Shown piece by piece: positions 17,444 to 29,500 of a stretch of 64,000 nt of DNA (positions within the stretch are counted from its first letter, which is position 1; every line of letters begins with the position of its first letter). The stretch comes from Burkholderia ubonensis (lineage in GTDB: Bacteria > Pseudomonadota > Gammaproteobacteria > Burkholderiales > Burkholderiaceae): NCBI RefSeq assembly GCF_902833085.1, contig NZ_CADFEB010000002.1:558001-622000 (forward strand). The letters run 5' to 3'. Made by a program: the position numbers and the translations under genes. The notes under the pieces are model-generated. The model searched no databases. It worked only from the letters and a program-made list of their open reading frames with translations, and was not told the DNA's origin.

Positions 17444-18004
17444 TCAGCGGGGGCTTTGACTATGGTCGTGGTGCCGTCTTCCTTTAGTCCTTGCAATGTA
17501 GCTGACGCTCCCGGCGAACGCAGCGCAGCACGTCCAAGTGAATGTGCTGAGAATGGCTTTGGGTGTGTGCGGCGGGTCCGCGTCTGGAGTAACGGATTTT
17601 ATGTAATGGACGAACGGAAGCATGTCCTCCGCCACCAACGTGTAGTCGATGCGGTGACTGAATCGGTTACGTAGCGAGTTTAGATGTTTAATAGCAGGAG
17701 TTGAATCGAACTTGCCTCCAACGTTCTGGGTGCTCAGAAGTGAGATTCGCTGCCCAAATGTCAGTTTCGCAACGTTCCAATCCAAGCTGGGGAACTCGGC
17801 CTTCAAATACTCGTCCATGTAATGCTCAATAATTAGATGGCACGAGAGCAAATACCCCATTAAGTCGTAGTCAATCGTTTCAAGGCGCTTCCATTCAATC
17901 TTCCCATCTGCGACTGGCCCAAACATAGGCGGCAAATCTGGGCGCACGGACTGCTTGGCATGCTCCCCATCCTGAGTGGTCGCTTGGCTGTTGGTCTTAC
18001 TCAT
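17444..18004 (-). CDS. HEPN-like protein of unknown function
   Basis: 186-residue soluble protein, GC clearly lower than the chromosome. Residues 112-117 read R-N-R-F-S-H, an RNx3H arrangement fitting the Rx4-6H RNase motif of HEPN domains, in a helical context (AIKHLNSLRNRFSHR) typical of that fold. The N-terminal ~35 residues are polar and probably disordered. ATG at 18004 has TAGGA upstream. It is the last of three minus-strand genes (48 bp after the AbiJ-like gene). I cannot name the family; defence or toxin function is inferred from motif and neighbours. Confidence 0.65.
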   Translation of the reverse strand: MSKTNSQATTQDGEHAKQSVRPDLPPMFGPVADGKIEWKRLETIDYDLMGYLLSCHLIIEHYMDEYLKAEFPSLDWNVAKLTFGQRISLLSTQNVGGKFDSTPAIKHLNSLRNRFSHRIDYTLVAEDMLPFVHYIKSVTPDADPPHTPKAILSTFTWTCCAAFAGSVSYIARTKGRRHHDHSQSPR

Positions 18005-18052
18005 GAGAATTCCTAGGTACGCGGCTCAGTTACGTTATTTCCCGAAACGGGC

Positions 18053-18862
18053 TCAGGCTAACGTCTTCAAGTAATTGACGAATGCGGTGCAGGCCAGGAG
18101 GAAGTACTTGGCATCTTCCGCATTGAGGTTTGGTTCATCCATTAGCGCGTGGCGAATACCGTTAGCGTCGCTGGTGTAGCCGTACAGTGCAGAATAGCCC
18201 TTCCGAAGCGCCGCGTGGAGTTTGCCGGCTTTCTCCAGCGTTGCTAAAGCGTCACCAAGCTCGGCCTTGTCTTTCCCGCTGACGACTTTGGCAACTGCCT
18301 CAACGGCAGAAATAGATTCTTTGATCGAGTTGCGATAATCGGGATTTTGCCGGTTGCTTAGATGTCCGAGTGCCGTGGATAAATGGGCGCTGGCTGCTAC
18401 GAATGGTCCCTTGTCTGACAAGGCTTGTTCTAGCGCTTGTACTTCTTGCGTTGAAGTGACCGGGACAATTTGACTGTTCACGATGCGATACGCGGCCAAT
18501 TCGCGGGCGAGCACCTTGTCTACAGCTTGTCCGAGTTGTTCGCCGGGATAGCCTATCCGAATAAGGAACTCTAGGAAGTCGTACACGCCGTGCCAGTCCG
18601 AATCGAAGAAATAATCTCGCACGAGCTTCCATGCGTCGTGGAAACTCGGACCTCCATAACCGCGACGGATTGGAATCGTGTCAGCGGGACGTTTCCAAAA
18701 GTGTCGCCAGATGAGGTTCAAGAGCGTCTCGTCATTTTGGCGATGCTGCCAATCCAAGAATGCATTCCATAGTGAGCTTCGTAGCTCATCGGGCATCGTG
18801 TCGGGTTTTATTGCTTCGGGCAGCGGTGTTATTCCCAAGCGTTGGCTGAACTTTAGTGGCAT
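18053..18862 (-). CDS. AbiJ N-terminal domain 4 (AbiJ_NTD4) family protein
   Basis: 269 residues. The N terminus MPLKFSQRLGITPLPEAI followed by MPDELRSSLWNAFLDW is the signature of the AbiJ_NTD4 domain found in abortive-infection type phage defence proteins. The C-terminal half is helical and ends in NGIRHALMDEPNLNAEDAKYFLLACTAFVNYLK, a HEPN-like module (His next to Arg) that AbiJ_NTD4 proteins usually carry. The family is thought to act as RNA-cutting effectors that stop growth on infection. Lower GC than surroundings and location after tRNA-Arg indicate horizontal acquisition. Confidence 0.78.
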   Translation of the reverse strand: MPLKFSQRLGITPLPEAIKPDTMPDELRSSLWNAFLDWQHRQNDETLLNLIWRHFWKRPADTIPIRRGYGGPSFHDAWKLVRDYFFDSDWHGVYDFLEFLIRIGYPGEQLGQAVDKVLARELAAYRIVNSQIVPVTSTQEVQALEQALSDKGPFVAASAHLSTALGHLSNRQNPDYRNSIKESISAVEAVAKVVSGKDKAELGDALATLEKAGKLHAALRKGYSALYGYTSDANGIRHALMDEPNLNAEDAKYFLLACTAFVNYLKTLA

Positions 18863-19027
18863 TTAATAGCCTTGGATGCGGAGATGGTTCCGAGGACAAG
18901 AGCGGCACGTGGTATCGGATTGTACTCGGGCCTAAATTTGATACGCTTATCTGCGCGGACTTACGCCGCCCGCTCGCGCCCGCGCTCCCCCGCGCGTGGG
19001 TGCGCGCGTATCCCTGGCGGAGATCGG

Positions 19028-19672
19028 CTAGGAACTACCGTCCCGTTTCTCTATCGCCTTGCGCGCGCCTTCGGGCAGTGACGAGAACACAGCATCAACC
19101 ATCTTGGGCCGTGTGATGCGGTCCTCGACTATCAGATTTACGAGCGCGAAAAGGCTATCGCATACCTCCGATACATCTTCGGAGTCCATCTTGCCCAGAT
19201 GAACGGCGTTATTCCCAATGACGCGGACTGCGTCGAGCGCACGTTGGACCTGCACGGGGAGGCCGTTAGCGACAAGCCAGCCAATCTGCTCGTTCAAGTT
19301 GTTGCCCTTGGCTTGTAGTTCGGCACAGAGCTTCTCAATGCATACCCGCAGGAGTGCGGATGCGCCACGCGGGGACAATGAAGCGATGTTACGTGCTTCT
19401 TCATAGTCTGTTGCTACAGACTCGGGCATGTCTGGGTGGCCGATTGCAGCACTCACGAATTTTGGGTAAATCATCGCGCCACGATTTGAGCTGTACTTGT
19501 CGTTCGCTTCTAACCAGTAGCTTGGCTGCACACAACTGATGCAAGTCGCTCGGTGTACCTCGACATAGTTGTCTCCGAGATGAAACTGGTCCCATCGCAT
19601 TTGTGCGAGTACGTCGCACCTCGGGCAGTTGAAAGCACCGAGCTTGAACTTCGCAGCGATACGCTTCTGCAT
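19028..19672 (-). CDS. DUF4145 (HEPN-like) protein with N-terminal zinc ribbon
   Basis: 214 residues. Two CxxC pairs at 16-19 (CPRC) and 44-47 (CISC) form a zinc ribbon. The DUF4145 core follows: YEEARNIASLSPRGASALLRVCIEKLCAEL, then LDAVRVIGNNAVHLG, where Arg and His are spaced as in HEPN folds. DUF4145 occurs both alone and fused to restriction or defence enzymes. It is the first of the three minus-strand island genes (165-bp gap to the AbiJ-like gene) and could supply nucleic-acid recognition. Function not established. Confidence 0.78.
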   Translation of the reverse strand: MQKRIAAKFKLGAFNCPRCDVLAQMRWDQFHLGDNYVEVHRATCISCVQPSYWLEANDKYSSNRGAMIYPKFVSAAIGHPDMPESVATDYEEARNIASLSPRGASALLRVCIEKLCAELQAKGNNLNEQIGWLVANGLPVQVQRALDAVRVIGNNAVHLGKMDSEDVSEVCDSLFALVNLIVEDRITRPKMVDAVFSSLPEGARKAIEKRDGSS

Positions 19673-19766
19673 GTTGGTTCTCCGCTTAAACCAGCACTGT
19701 ATCCGAGGCGATGTTCTTTATGTCCGGTAAGGAAACGTTCGTTAAGTGTCCAGTGGATTCGGCACG

Positions 19767-20147
19767 TCATGATTGGATAGAAAGTCCTTCGCCCATCAAC
19801 GATTCAATCGCATCGTGCAGGTCGTGGCGAGCCTCGGTCCCAGGGGATGCGTAGGCGGGTTCTTCACGCCGACTGAACGGCGGATAGCTATCGACCGATT
19901 CGGCGCGGGCTTCATGTGCGGCGTGGACAACGTGATCGGGGTACGGCGCGAACGCCTCCCATTCATCGAATTCATCGACGTCGACGGAACGCGGGTCGGC
20001 AGCGCCGTGAGTCGGCGGGGGAGCGACGGGGGCGTGCCGGCGTGTTGGCCGGTCCTTGGTGGCGAGCCAGTAGAAGCCCACCGCGAACATGGCGACGAGC
20101 GCGAGGCCGAGCCCGATCAGCACAAAGGTAGGGGGATCAGAGATCAC
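19767..20147 (-). CDS. membrane-anchored protein of unknown function
   Basis: 126 residues from a GTG at 20147, preceded by CAGGAG at 6 nt. MISDPPTFVLIGLGLALVAMFAVGFYWLA is a single N-terminal transmembrane anchor; the rest is a polar, Pro/Asp/Glu/His-rich cytoplasmic or periplasmic tail. GC is normal for the chromosome, so it may be the first native gene after the defence block. No family recognised. Confidence 0.62.
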   Translation of the reverse strand: MISDPPTFVLIGLGLALVAMFAVGFYWLATKDRPTRRHAPVAPPPTHGAADPRSVDVDEFDEWEAFAPYPDHVVHAAHEARAESVDSYPPFSRREEPAYASPGTEARHDLHDAIESLMGEGLSIQS

Positions 20148-20566
20148 GGAAACTCCTGAGCGAAGTGCGCAGATGCGGAAATGCACCGACGGAGCGGCCG
20201 TAGCTGGCCGGGTTCAGGAAAGTGATATGTGAATGAAAAAAGTGGATTACAAATGCAGTGCGCATTTGCACCCTCGTAATTCTGTCAGGGGTTTTTGAGA
20301 TGCCGAGTGATGAGGTAATATCCGCGCGGATTGTCACAAAAGCCGTTGATAGTTGCAGCTTGCGAAGTACGTTGCTTCGCTTAAGAAATCGAGATAACCG
20401 GGCTGGCACTGCGGTAATAGCGTGATGCAATCCACTGTCCTGTCCGTCGCATCTCGGCAACGATTGACACTCTTTGACGCTGCCTTTCAGCGGTTCGATT
20501 AGATTTCATGCGATGTTCAAGGCCGTGAGGGCGGGATCGAACAAAAATCGCGAGTAGACCAAGGTT
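20148..20566 (+). promoter_or_regulatory. upstream region and long leader of bcpA
   Basis: About 420 bp without a gene, distinctly A+T richer than the flanks. It holds AAATGC-AGTGC-GCATTT (inverted repeat near 20251) and a GCGAAG/CTTCGC hairpin (20362-20380). No clear -10/-35 pair can be picked with confidence. The length suggests a regulated promoter with a structured 5' leader for the 9.4-kb gene. Confidence 0.4.
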
Positions 20567-23500
20567 ATGAATAAAAACCATTATCGGCTGGTATTCAGCC
20601 GCGTGCACGGTATGTTGGTCGCGGTAGAAGAAACGGCCAGCTCGGCGGGGAAAGCAAGCACGGGTGAAACGCGGCGTACCGCCAGTCACGGCGGTGTGCA
20701 TGGGGCGACGCGGTTCGCGTTGCGCGTTGCCGCATTCGGTGCGCTGATTGCCGCGGGTGTGATGCCGATGTGGGCGCACGCACAAATCGTCGGAGCGGGG
20801 CCGAACGCGCCGTCAGTCATTCAGACGCCTAATGGCCTGCCGCAAGTGAACATCAACAAGCCGGGCGGCGCTGGTGTTTCGCTGAACACCTACAACCAGT
20901 TCGATGTGCAAAAGAACGGCGCGATCCTGAACAACTCGCCGACGATGGTCAACACGCAGCAAGCGGGCTATATCAACGGCAACCCGAACCTGAGTGCGGG
21001 GCAGGCGGCGCGCATCATCGTCAACCAGGTCAACAGCACGGCGGCCAGTCAGATCAAGGGGTATGTCGAGGTCGCGGGAAGCCGTGCTGAGATTGTGCTG
21101 GCCAACCCTGCCGGTATCGTCGTGGACGGCGGCGGGTTCATCAATACCTCGCGCGCCGTCCTGACAACCGGCGTGCCGCAGTTTGGCGCGGACGGATCGT
21201 TGACGGGCTTCAATGTCAATCGGGGCCTCGTGACCGTGCAAGGTGCGGGCCTCGATACTTCGAATGTTGATCAGACTGACATTATCGCCCGTGCTGTACA
21301 GGCTAATGCCGCGATCTATGCGAAGAACCTGAATGTCATCGCCGGTACAAATCAGGTCAATCACGACACGCTTGCCGCGACGCCGATCGCCGGCGACGGT
21401 CCTGCCCCGGCCGTCGCGATTGACGTGGCGCAGTTAGGCGGCATGTATGCCAATAGGGTGTTTTTGGTTGGCAACTCTGCAGGTGTTGGTGTCGCGAACG
21501 CCGGCACGATCGCTGCTCAAGCGGGCGACCTCACCCTGCAATCGGACGGCCGCTTGGTGCTGACCGGCAAGACAACCGCGAGCGGCAACCTCGCGCTGTC
21601 GGCTGCGGGCGGCATCCAGAATGGCGGCACGACGTACGCGCAGCAATCGCTGTCGGCCAGCACAAGCGCCGACCTCGCGAACAGCGGCACGCTGGCCGCG
21701 CAGCAGAATACTACGGTGAACGCCGGCAGCGTCAATTCGACCGGTACGCTCGGCGCGGGCGTGAACAACGACGGGGCCGTGGGGCGCAGCGGCGATCTGA
21801 CCGTAACGGCCTCGGGCCAGTTGAGCGCAACCGGCCAGAATGTGGCGGGCGGCAACGCGTCACTGACGGGCGCTGGCGTGAACCTCGCTGGTAGTCAGAC
21901 CGCAGCGAACGACAATCTGTCGCTGAACGCGACGGCCGGCGACGTGAACGTGTCGAAGGCGACGACGAGCGCGCAAGGCGCCATTCAGGCAAATGCGTCC
22001 GGCACGGTGATCAACGATCACGGCAGCCTGTCGAGCGGCAGCGGCACGACGCTGACCGGCGGCAACCTGTCGAACCAGGGCGGCAAGGTCTCGTCGCAGG
22101 GCCCGCTGACGGTGAATGTTGTCGGCCAGGTCGCCAACCAATCCGGTGAATTGGTATCCGAAAGTACGGCGGACGTGCGTGGCGGCGCCATCGCGAACAA
22201 CCAGGGCACTCTTCAAAGCGCGGCCGGCATGACGGTGGCCGGCGCGTCGCTGGACAACACGGCGGGCCGGATCACGTCGCTCAATGGCGACGGCCTGTCG
22301 GTGACGACCAGTGGCCAGTTGACCAACGCAGCAGGCACCACCGCGAACGGCGCGCAAGGCGGCGTGATCGGCGGCAACGGCGACGTCACCGTGCAAGGCG
22401 GCAATGTCGCCAACCGCGGGACGATCACGTCCAATACGAATCTGCGTGTCTCGGGACAATCGGTCGACAACGGCAGTGGCGCTTTGCAGGCTGCGCAAAA
22501 GGTGGCTGTCGATGCGGGCGTGCGCCTGATCAATAACGGCGGCTCAATCGTCGGCCAGACGGCAACGGTCAGCGCAACGACGCTCGACAACAGCGCCGGC
22601 GCCGTGCACGCCGACCAGGTGTCGTTGAACGCGACTGACCTCGTGAATCACGGCGGCACGATCACGCAGACCGGGACTGGGCCGATGGCCGTCAATGTGT
22701 CGCGCACGCTCGACAATTCCAATGGCGGCACGCTACAAACCAACAGTACCGACCTGACGCTCGCACCGACGGCGCTCGTCAACGACGGCGGCACGATCAC
22801 GCATGCCGGTAATGGCAAGCTGACGCTTGGCGGCGGTACGGGTTCGGTGTCGAACGTGGGCGGTTCGATCGCGAGCAACGGGCGCGTCGTCGCGCAAACC
22901 GGCGCGCTGAACAACGCGTCGGGATCGATCAACGCGCAGAACGGACTGACGGCAACCGTCGCCGGCATGCTGAACAACGCGAGCGGCAAGCTGTTGTCGA
23001 ACACGGACGTGAGTGTCTTCAGCGGCACGCTGTCGAACGGCGGCGGCCAGATCGGGGCGAGTACGAACGCAGTAATCCACACAGGCTCGATGACGAATCA
23101 GGGCGGCTCGATCGTCGCGCCGAACCTGTCGGTCATAGCCGATTCGACGCTCGACAACAGCGGCGGCAAGCTCGAGGCCAATCAACTGGCGCTGACGGGC
23201 ACGAATCTCGTGAACCACGGCGGCACGATCACGCAGTACGGTTCGTCGGCAATGGACATGAACGTCAGCGGCACGCTGGACAACTCGGCCGCCGGCGTGA
23301 TCCAGACCAACAGCACGGACCTCACGCTCAAGCCCGCGGAGCTGAACAATGCCGGCGGCACGATTACGCACGCAGGCACGGGCACGCTGATGATCGCACC
23401 GGGTAACGGCGCCAGCGCGCTGAACAACGCGGCGGGCACCATCGTAACGAAGGGACAAGCGATCGTCAACGCGGCTTCCTGGAACAACGCGAGCGGTATT

Positions 23501-26500
23501 CTTGCGGCGCAGCGCGGCATCAACGCGACCATTGCAGGCGACGTGAACAACGCGCAGGGTTTGCTGCGATCGGACGCATCGCTGTCGTTGAAGAACGGCG
23601 GTGCGCTGTCGAACCGGGGCGGCCACGTTCAGGCCGGGCAATCGACCGCGGGCGACACCAGCACGCTCGATATTCAATCGGCGTCGATCGACAACGCGGA
23701 CGGCGCCATCGTCGACCTCGGTGCGGGCAAGATGACGGTGCAAGGCGGCAGTCAGATCGCGAACAGCCATGCCGGCGGCGTATCGGGCATGGGTGCGATT
23801 ACCGGCAACGGCGATGTGACGGTCAGCGCAGCGTCGATTAGCAACACGCGAGGCGGTCAGCTCAGCGGCGCATCGCTCCATGTCCAGGGCAACACCTTGG
23901 ATAACAGCGGCGGCACTATTGGCAACGTCACGAATTCGAACGGTGACGTGAATGTCACGACGACCGGCGCGATCACGAACACGAACGGCCAGATCAGCTC
24001 GACGCACGACCTGTCGGTCGTGGCGGCCACGCTGCAAGGCGGCGGTACATATAGCGCGACGCATGACGCCAACGTGAACCTGCAAGGCGATTACACGACG
24101 GCGTCCGATACGCAGTTCAACGTCGGCCACGATCTTGCCTTCACGTTGCCTGGCACTTTCACGAACAATGCGAACCTGCAGTCGGTCAACAATCTGAGCG
24201 TCAATGCGGGCAACATCGTCAACGTGGGTGCGTTGGCGGCAGGCGGCCTGCTGCGCACGCAATCGACCAACTTGACCAACACCGGCGCACTCGTGGGCGC
24301 CAGCGCGTCGCTCAACGCGACGAATACGATCTCGAACCTCGGGCCGACCGCGCTGATCGGTGCATCGGACAGCAACGGCACGCTCGAAATCCTCGCGCAC
24401 AACATCGAGAACCGCGACGACACCACGGCCACCGATTCGATGGCGACGACGGCCATCTTCGGCATGGGGAAGGTGGTGCTGGCAGGCGGCAAGGACGCGA
24501 GCGGCCAGTACACGAACGCCGCGCTGGTCAACAACGTGTCGGCGCTGATCCAGTCCGGCGGCGACATGGAGCTGCACGCGGACAAGGTGACGAGCATGCG
24601 GCGCGTGATGAAGACCTCGACAAGCTCGATCGATCCGTCGCTGCTCGCGCAATTCGGTATTCCGATCAGCGGCCGTACTGGTCAGGTTGGCGTGAAGGAT
24701 CCGGACAGCATCGGCGGCGTCTACACCGAGCCGCCTCATGGCGGTCAGTGGAACAGCTCGTATCAGTTCACGACCTACTACGCGGACAACGCGACGGCGA
24801 CGACCGTGACGGATGTCAGTCCGGCCGCGCAGATCGTGTCGGGCGGCAGGATCGATGCGTCGTCGGTTGGCACGCTGCAAAACTACTGGAGCAACATCGC
24901 GGCGGTCGGCGACATCAAGATGCCGGCCCACTACGACGCCGACGGCTGGGCGGCGTCCGGGCAGAAACTGCCGGGCGTGTCGGTGTCGTACTCCGGGCAA
25001 TATCACTACAACAACTACGACAACACGGAACACGACTGGCAGTTGCCGTTCGGCAATGCGCCGTTCGTGACCGGGCGTCCAGGCGGCTATACGCAGGCGG
25101 CACCGGCGTCGATCAAGGACTACACGCTGCCGGGCTACTTTTCGACGATGAGCTCGAACGGCACGATTTCGGGCACGGGCGTCAGCGTCAACAATACGGC
25201 GGGCAACGCATCGATTCCGTCGCTCGGCTTGCTGCCGGGGCAGTCCGTGCCGGGTCTCACACCGACAAACTTGAGCGGTAATGCGAGCGGAGCGAAGTCG
25301 GGGGCGTCGTCGGTGCATGGCGGTCCGCCGGCACCTGTCGACCCAATCATCGCGAGTGCGACCGCGCTGAACGTACTCAACAACCTCACGATTCCGCAGG
25401 GCGGGTTGTTCAAACCGACCGCCGCGCCGAATGCGAACTACGTGATCGAGACGAATCCTGCGTTCACGAACCAGAAGAACTTCATTTCGAGCGACTACTT
25501 CTTCGGTCAGCTCGGCGTCGACCTCACGCACATCCCGAAGCGACTCGGTGACGGCTTCTACGAACAGCAGCTCGTGCGCAACGAAGTTACCGCGCTGACG
25601 GGCAAGGCGGTGCTCGGGCCGTATGCGGACCTGCAGACGATGTATCAGTCGCTGATGGCAGCGGGCGCAGATTTGTCGAAGTCGCTTGATTTACCGATCG
25701 GCGCGAGCCTGTCGGCCGATCAGGTGTCGAAGCTGACGAGCAACGTGATCATGATGGAAACGCGCGTGGTCGACGGGCAGTCGGTGCTCGTGCCGGTCGT
25801 GTATCTCGCCAAGGCCAGCCAGCAGAATGTCAATGGCCCGCTGATTTCTGCAACGAACATCGACCTCCAGAACGCGCAGTCATTCACGAACAGCGGCACG
25901 ATCAAGGCGGACAATACGCTGGCGATCCAGGGCAAGCAGATCGACAACGCGTTCGGCGCGCTGCAAAGCGGCGGGCTGATGTCGCTGAAGACCGAGAACA
26001 ACATCGATCTGACGTCGGCGAATGTGAAGGCCGGCAGCCTTCAGCTTGATGCCGGCAAGGACCTGATTCTCGATACGGCGACGAAGACGAACACGCGGGT
26101 GAGTCGCGATGGCGCGACGAGCGTGGTGACCACGCTCGGGCCGACCGCCAAGCTGGATGTTGCGGGCGACGCGTCGATCGTCACCGGCGGCAACTTCCAG
26201 CAGAACGCGGGCAACCTGTCGGTTGGCGGTAACCTCGGGATGAACGTCGGCGGCAACTGGGATCTCGGTGCGGTCCAGACGGGCGAGCACAAGATCGTGC
26301 AGCGCGCGAACGGCGTTTCCAACACCGACATCAACAAGGTCACCGGCAGCTCAGTGACGGTTGGCGGGCAATCGAGCATCGGCGTCGGCGGAGACCTGAC
26401 TGCCAAGGGTGCGCAGATCGACCTTGGCCAGGGCGGCACGATTGCGGCCAAGGGCAACGTGACGCTCGGCGCGGCGAGTGCGACGTCGACGGTGAACAGC

Positions 26501-29500
26501 AACAGTTCGGGCAGCGACAGTCACGGCAGTTACGCGGAAACGCTGCATACGTCCGATCAGGCGCTCACTGGAACGACGCTCAAGGGGGGCGACACCGTCA
26601 CGATTGCGTCGGGCAAGGATCTCACAATCAGTGGCAGCACGGTCAGCCTGGATAGAGGCAATGCGAATCTGATGGCGAGCGGCGATGTGAATATCGGTGC
26701 GGCAACGGAGACGCATGAGCTGAATTCCCACGAAACGCACAGCCACAGCAATGTTGTCAGCGGCGCAAAGATCGCGAGCGGGATCGACCAGACGGCGACT
26801 TATAGTCAGGGCAGCACAGTGTCGGCCGACGGCGTCAACATCATCAGCAATCGAGACATCAACGTGACCGGCAGCAACGTCGTGGGCACGAACGACGTCA
26901 CGTTGCAGGCCAAGCGCGACGTCAACATCAAGACCTCGCAGGACACGACTCAATCGTCCAGCTATTACGAGAAGAAGGAATCGGGTCTCCTCACGAATGG
27001 TGGTTTGTCGGTGACGGTAGGTTCGCGCTCCACCGCACAGCAGGATCAAGCGAGCTCGGTGACGAATCATGGCAGCGTGATTGGATCGTCGCAGGGCAAT
27101 GTCACGATCCAGGCCGGCAAGGATGCGACGATTACGGGTAGCACGATTGTCGCGGGACAGGATGTTGGAATCGCTGCTCAGAACGTGACCGTGAACGCCG
27201 CGTACGACACCTACAAGGACGCGCAATCGCAGCAGTTCAGTCAGTCGGGTTTGAGCGTCGGATTGGGCGGTGGCCTGGTCGGACTCGGGCAGTCGATGGC
27301 GAGCGCGGTCCGCCAGGGGCAGCAGTCGGGTGATACGCGCCTCGCGGCGGTGCAAGCCGTGGCGGCAGCCGAACAGGCATACCAGAACCGAGGCGGGATT
27401 AAGGATGCGGCCAATGCCCTGTCGAACGGAAACGTGAGCGAGGCCGCCAAGGGCGTTCAGGTACAGCTCAGCATCGGGTCGAGCCATAGCAGCAGCAATG
27501 CGACGACATCGATCTCGGAGGCGAAGGGCTCGTCGATCATCGGGAATGGCAACGTATCCATTACAGCGACCGGCACGCCGGACGCGAACGGAAATGCTCA
27601 GGCAGGTACTGGCAACATTGCGATGACCGGGGCGTCGGTACTCGGCAAGAACGTCGCACTCGATGCGAACAACGCGATTATGCTGCAGAGCGCGCAGAGT
27701 ACCGAGCAGAGCACCAGCTCCAACAGTTCGACCGGCTGGAATGCGGGCGTGGCGATTGGTGTGGGCAAGAACACCGGGATCAGCGTCTTCGCGAATGGTT
27801 CGAACGCCCACGGCCAGGGTAACGGCGACAGCGTCACACAAACCAACACGACGGTGGCGGCTGGCAACACGCTGACGATGACGTCGGGCGGCGATACCAC
27901 GCTTTCGGGCGCGCGGGTGTCGGGCGATAAGGTCAAGGTGGATGTCGGCGGCGACCTGACGATGACGAGCCTTCAGGATACGTCGAACTACAGCAGCAAC
28001 CAGCACAATACCGGTGTGAGCGGAAGCTTCACATTCGGCTACGGTGGCGGCGTCGACGCGTCAATCGGTCATACCAGTATCGACGCGAACTATGCGTCGG
28101 TGAACCAGCAAACTGGCATCGTGGCTGGCAAGGAAGGGTTCGATGTCAACGTGGCAGGCCACACGCAACTCAACGGTGCGCAGATCGCGAGTGCCGCGCC
28201 GACCGATAGCAATACGCTGACGACCGGCAGTCTTGGATTTACCGACATCCAGAACAAGATGTCGTACTCGGGATCGTCGGAAGGGTTTTCGACGTCGGGT
28301 GGGCCGAGCTTCGCGCAGACGGGCGATAGTGCAAGCGGTGTCACGCACGCCGCGGTCAGCCCAGCGAAGATCGTCGTCAAATCGGATGAGCGGAACGGCA
28401 CGGACAGTACGTCCGGTCTGTCGCGCGACACCGCGAACGCGAACCAGACGGTCGAGAATACGTTCAACCTGCAGAAGGTCCAGAACAATATGGCTTTCGC
28501 GCAGGCGTTCGGCAAGGTCGCGACTTTCGCGGTGGCGGAGGCGGCGACGCAGCTGGAAAATAGCAGTCCGCAGATGAAGGCTCTGTTCGGCGAGGGCGGT
28601 GCGGGTCGCGATGCGCTGCACGCTGCAGTGGCGGCGATTGGGGCAGCGCTGTCGGGCGGCAACATTGGCGGAGCGGTTGCTGGTTCGTTGGCGGGCGATG
28701 TGTTGCAATCCCTGGCGCAGCCGATCATCGATCAGACGGTGAGCCAGTTGCCGTTGAGTGCGCAAGCCGCCGCGCGGAATGCGCTGAACGAGATCGTGGC
28801 GACGGCCGGCGGTGCGGCGGGCGGAGCACTCGCGGGTGGCGGCTCATCGGGTGCTCTCGCCGGAGCGGGTTCGGCCGGCAACAATGAACTTTACAATCGG
28901 CAACTTCACCGGAGCGAAGCGGACAAGCTCAAGCAGCTTCAGAAGGGGCAAAGCCCCGAGCAACAGTACAGACTCGCAGCCGCCGAATGTGCACTCGTGC
29001 ATTGTGCGGACAATATTCCGGACAATGACCCGAATAAGGCCGCGTTGCAAAAGATTCAGAACGATGGTGCACAGTACACGTACGAACAAAACATACTGAA
29101 GAAAGCCGGTGCATTCGATGGCTACGGAGATTTGGACCGGTTATTTGATACCTATGATCGAAACCAGGTCTCCAATCGTCTTGTGGGAGCGGTGCAAGGC
29201 GTTGGCAGTGTCGCAGTCGCGGCAGGCGCGGTTACGGGCGGCTGTGCGTCAGTGGCAGGCTGTGCGCTCGGAGCGGCTGTTGCGGTCGGAGCAGTTGACT
29301 TCGCGAAGTCAGGTTTCACCCAGATGATATCGGGCAATTTGACGCCGACCTATGGCGAGCAAGCCTTGCAAAGCCTCGGTATGAGCCCAACGGGAGCGGC
29401 ACTGGTATACGGCGCGCTTAACCTCGGTGGGGCTGCGGCTCAAGTCGTGGTAACTGGTCGTGCTGTCGATGCTGCTGCAGCGGCGAATGCTTGGGCGCGA

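Noticed and set aside
21500-24400. Repeated GGCGGCACGATCACGC-type segments that look like a repeat array
   Set aside because: They encode the filamentous-haemagglutinin repeats of bcpA; spacing and sequence vary and there is no CRISPR spacer pattern.
22733-25531. Very long open frame on the minus strand inside bcpA
   Set aside because: It is antisense to the repetitive haemagglutinin coding region, Arg/Val/Ala-rich and without start signals: a composition shadow of high-GC coding DNA.
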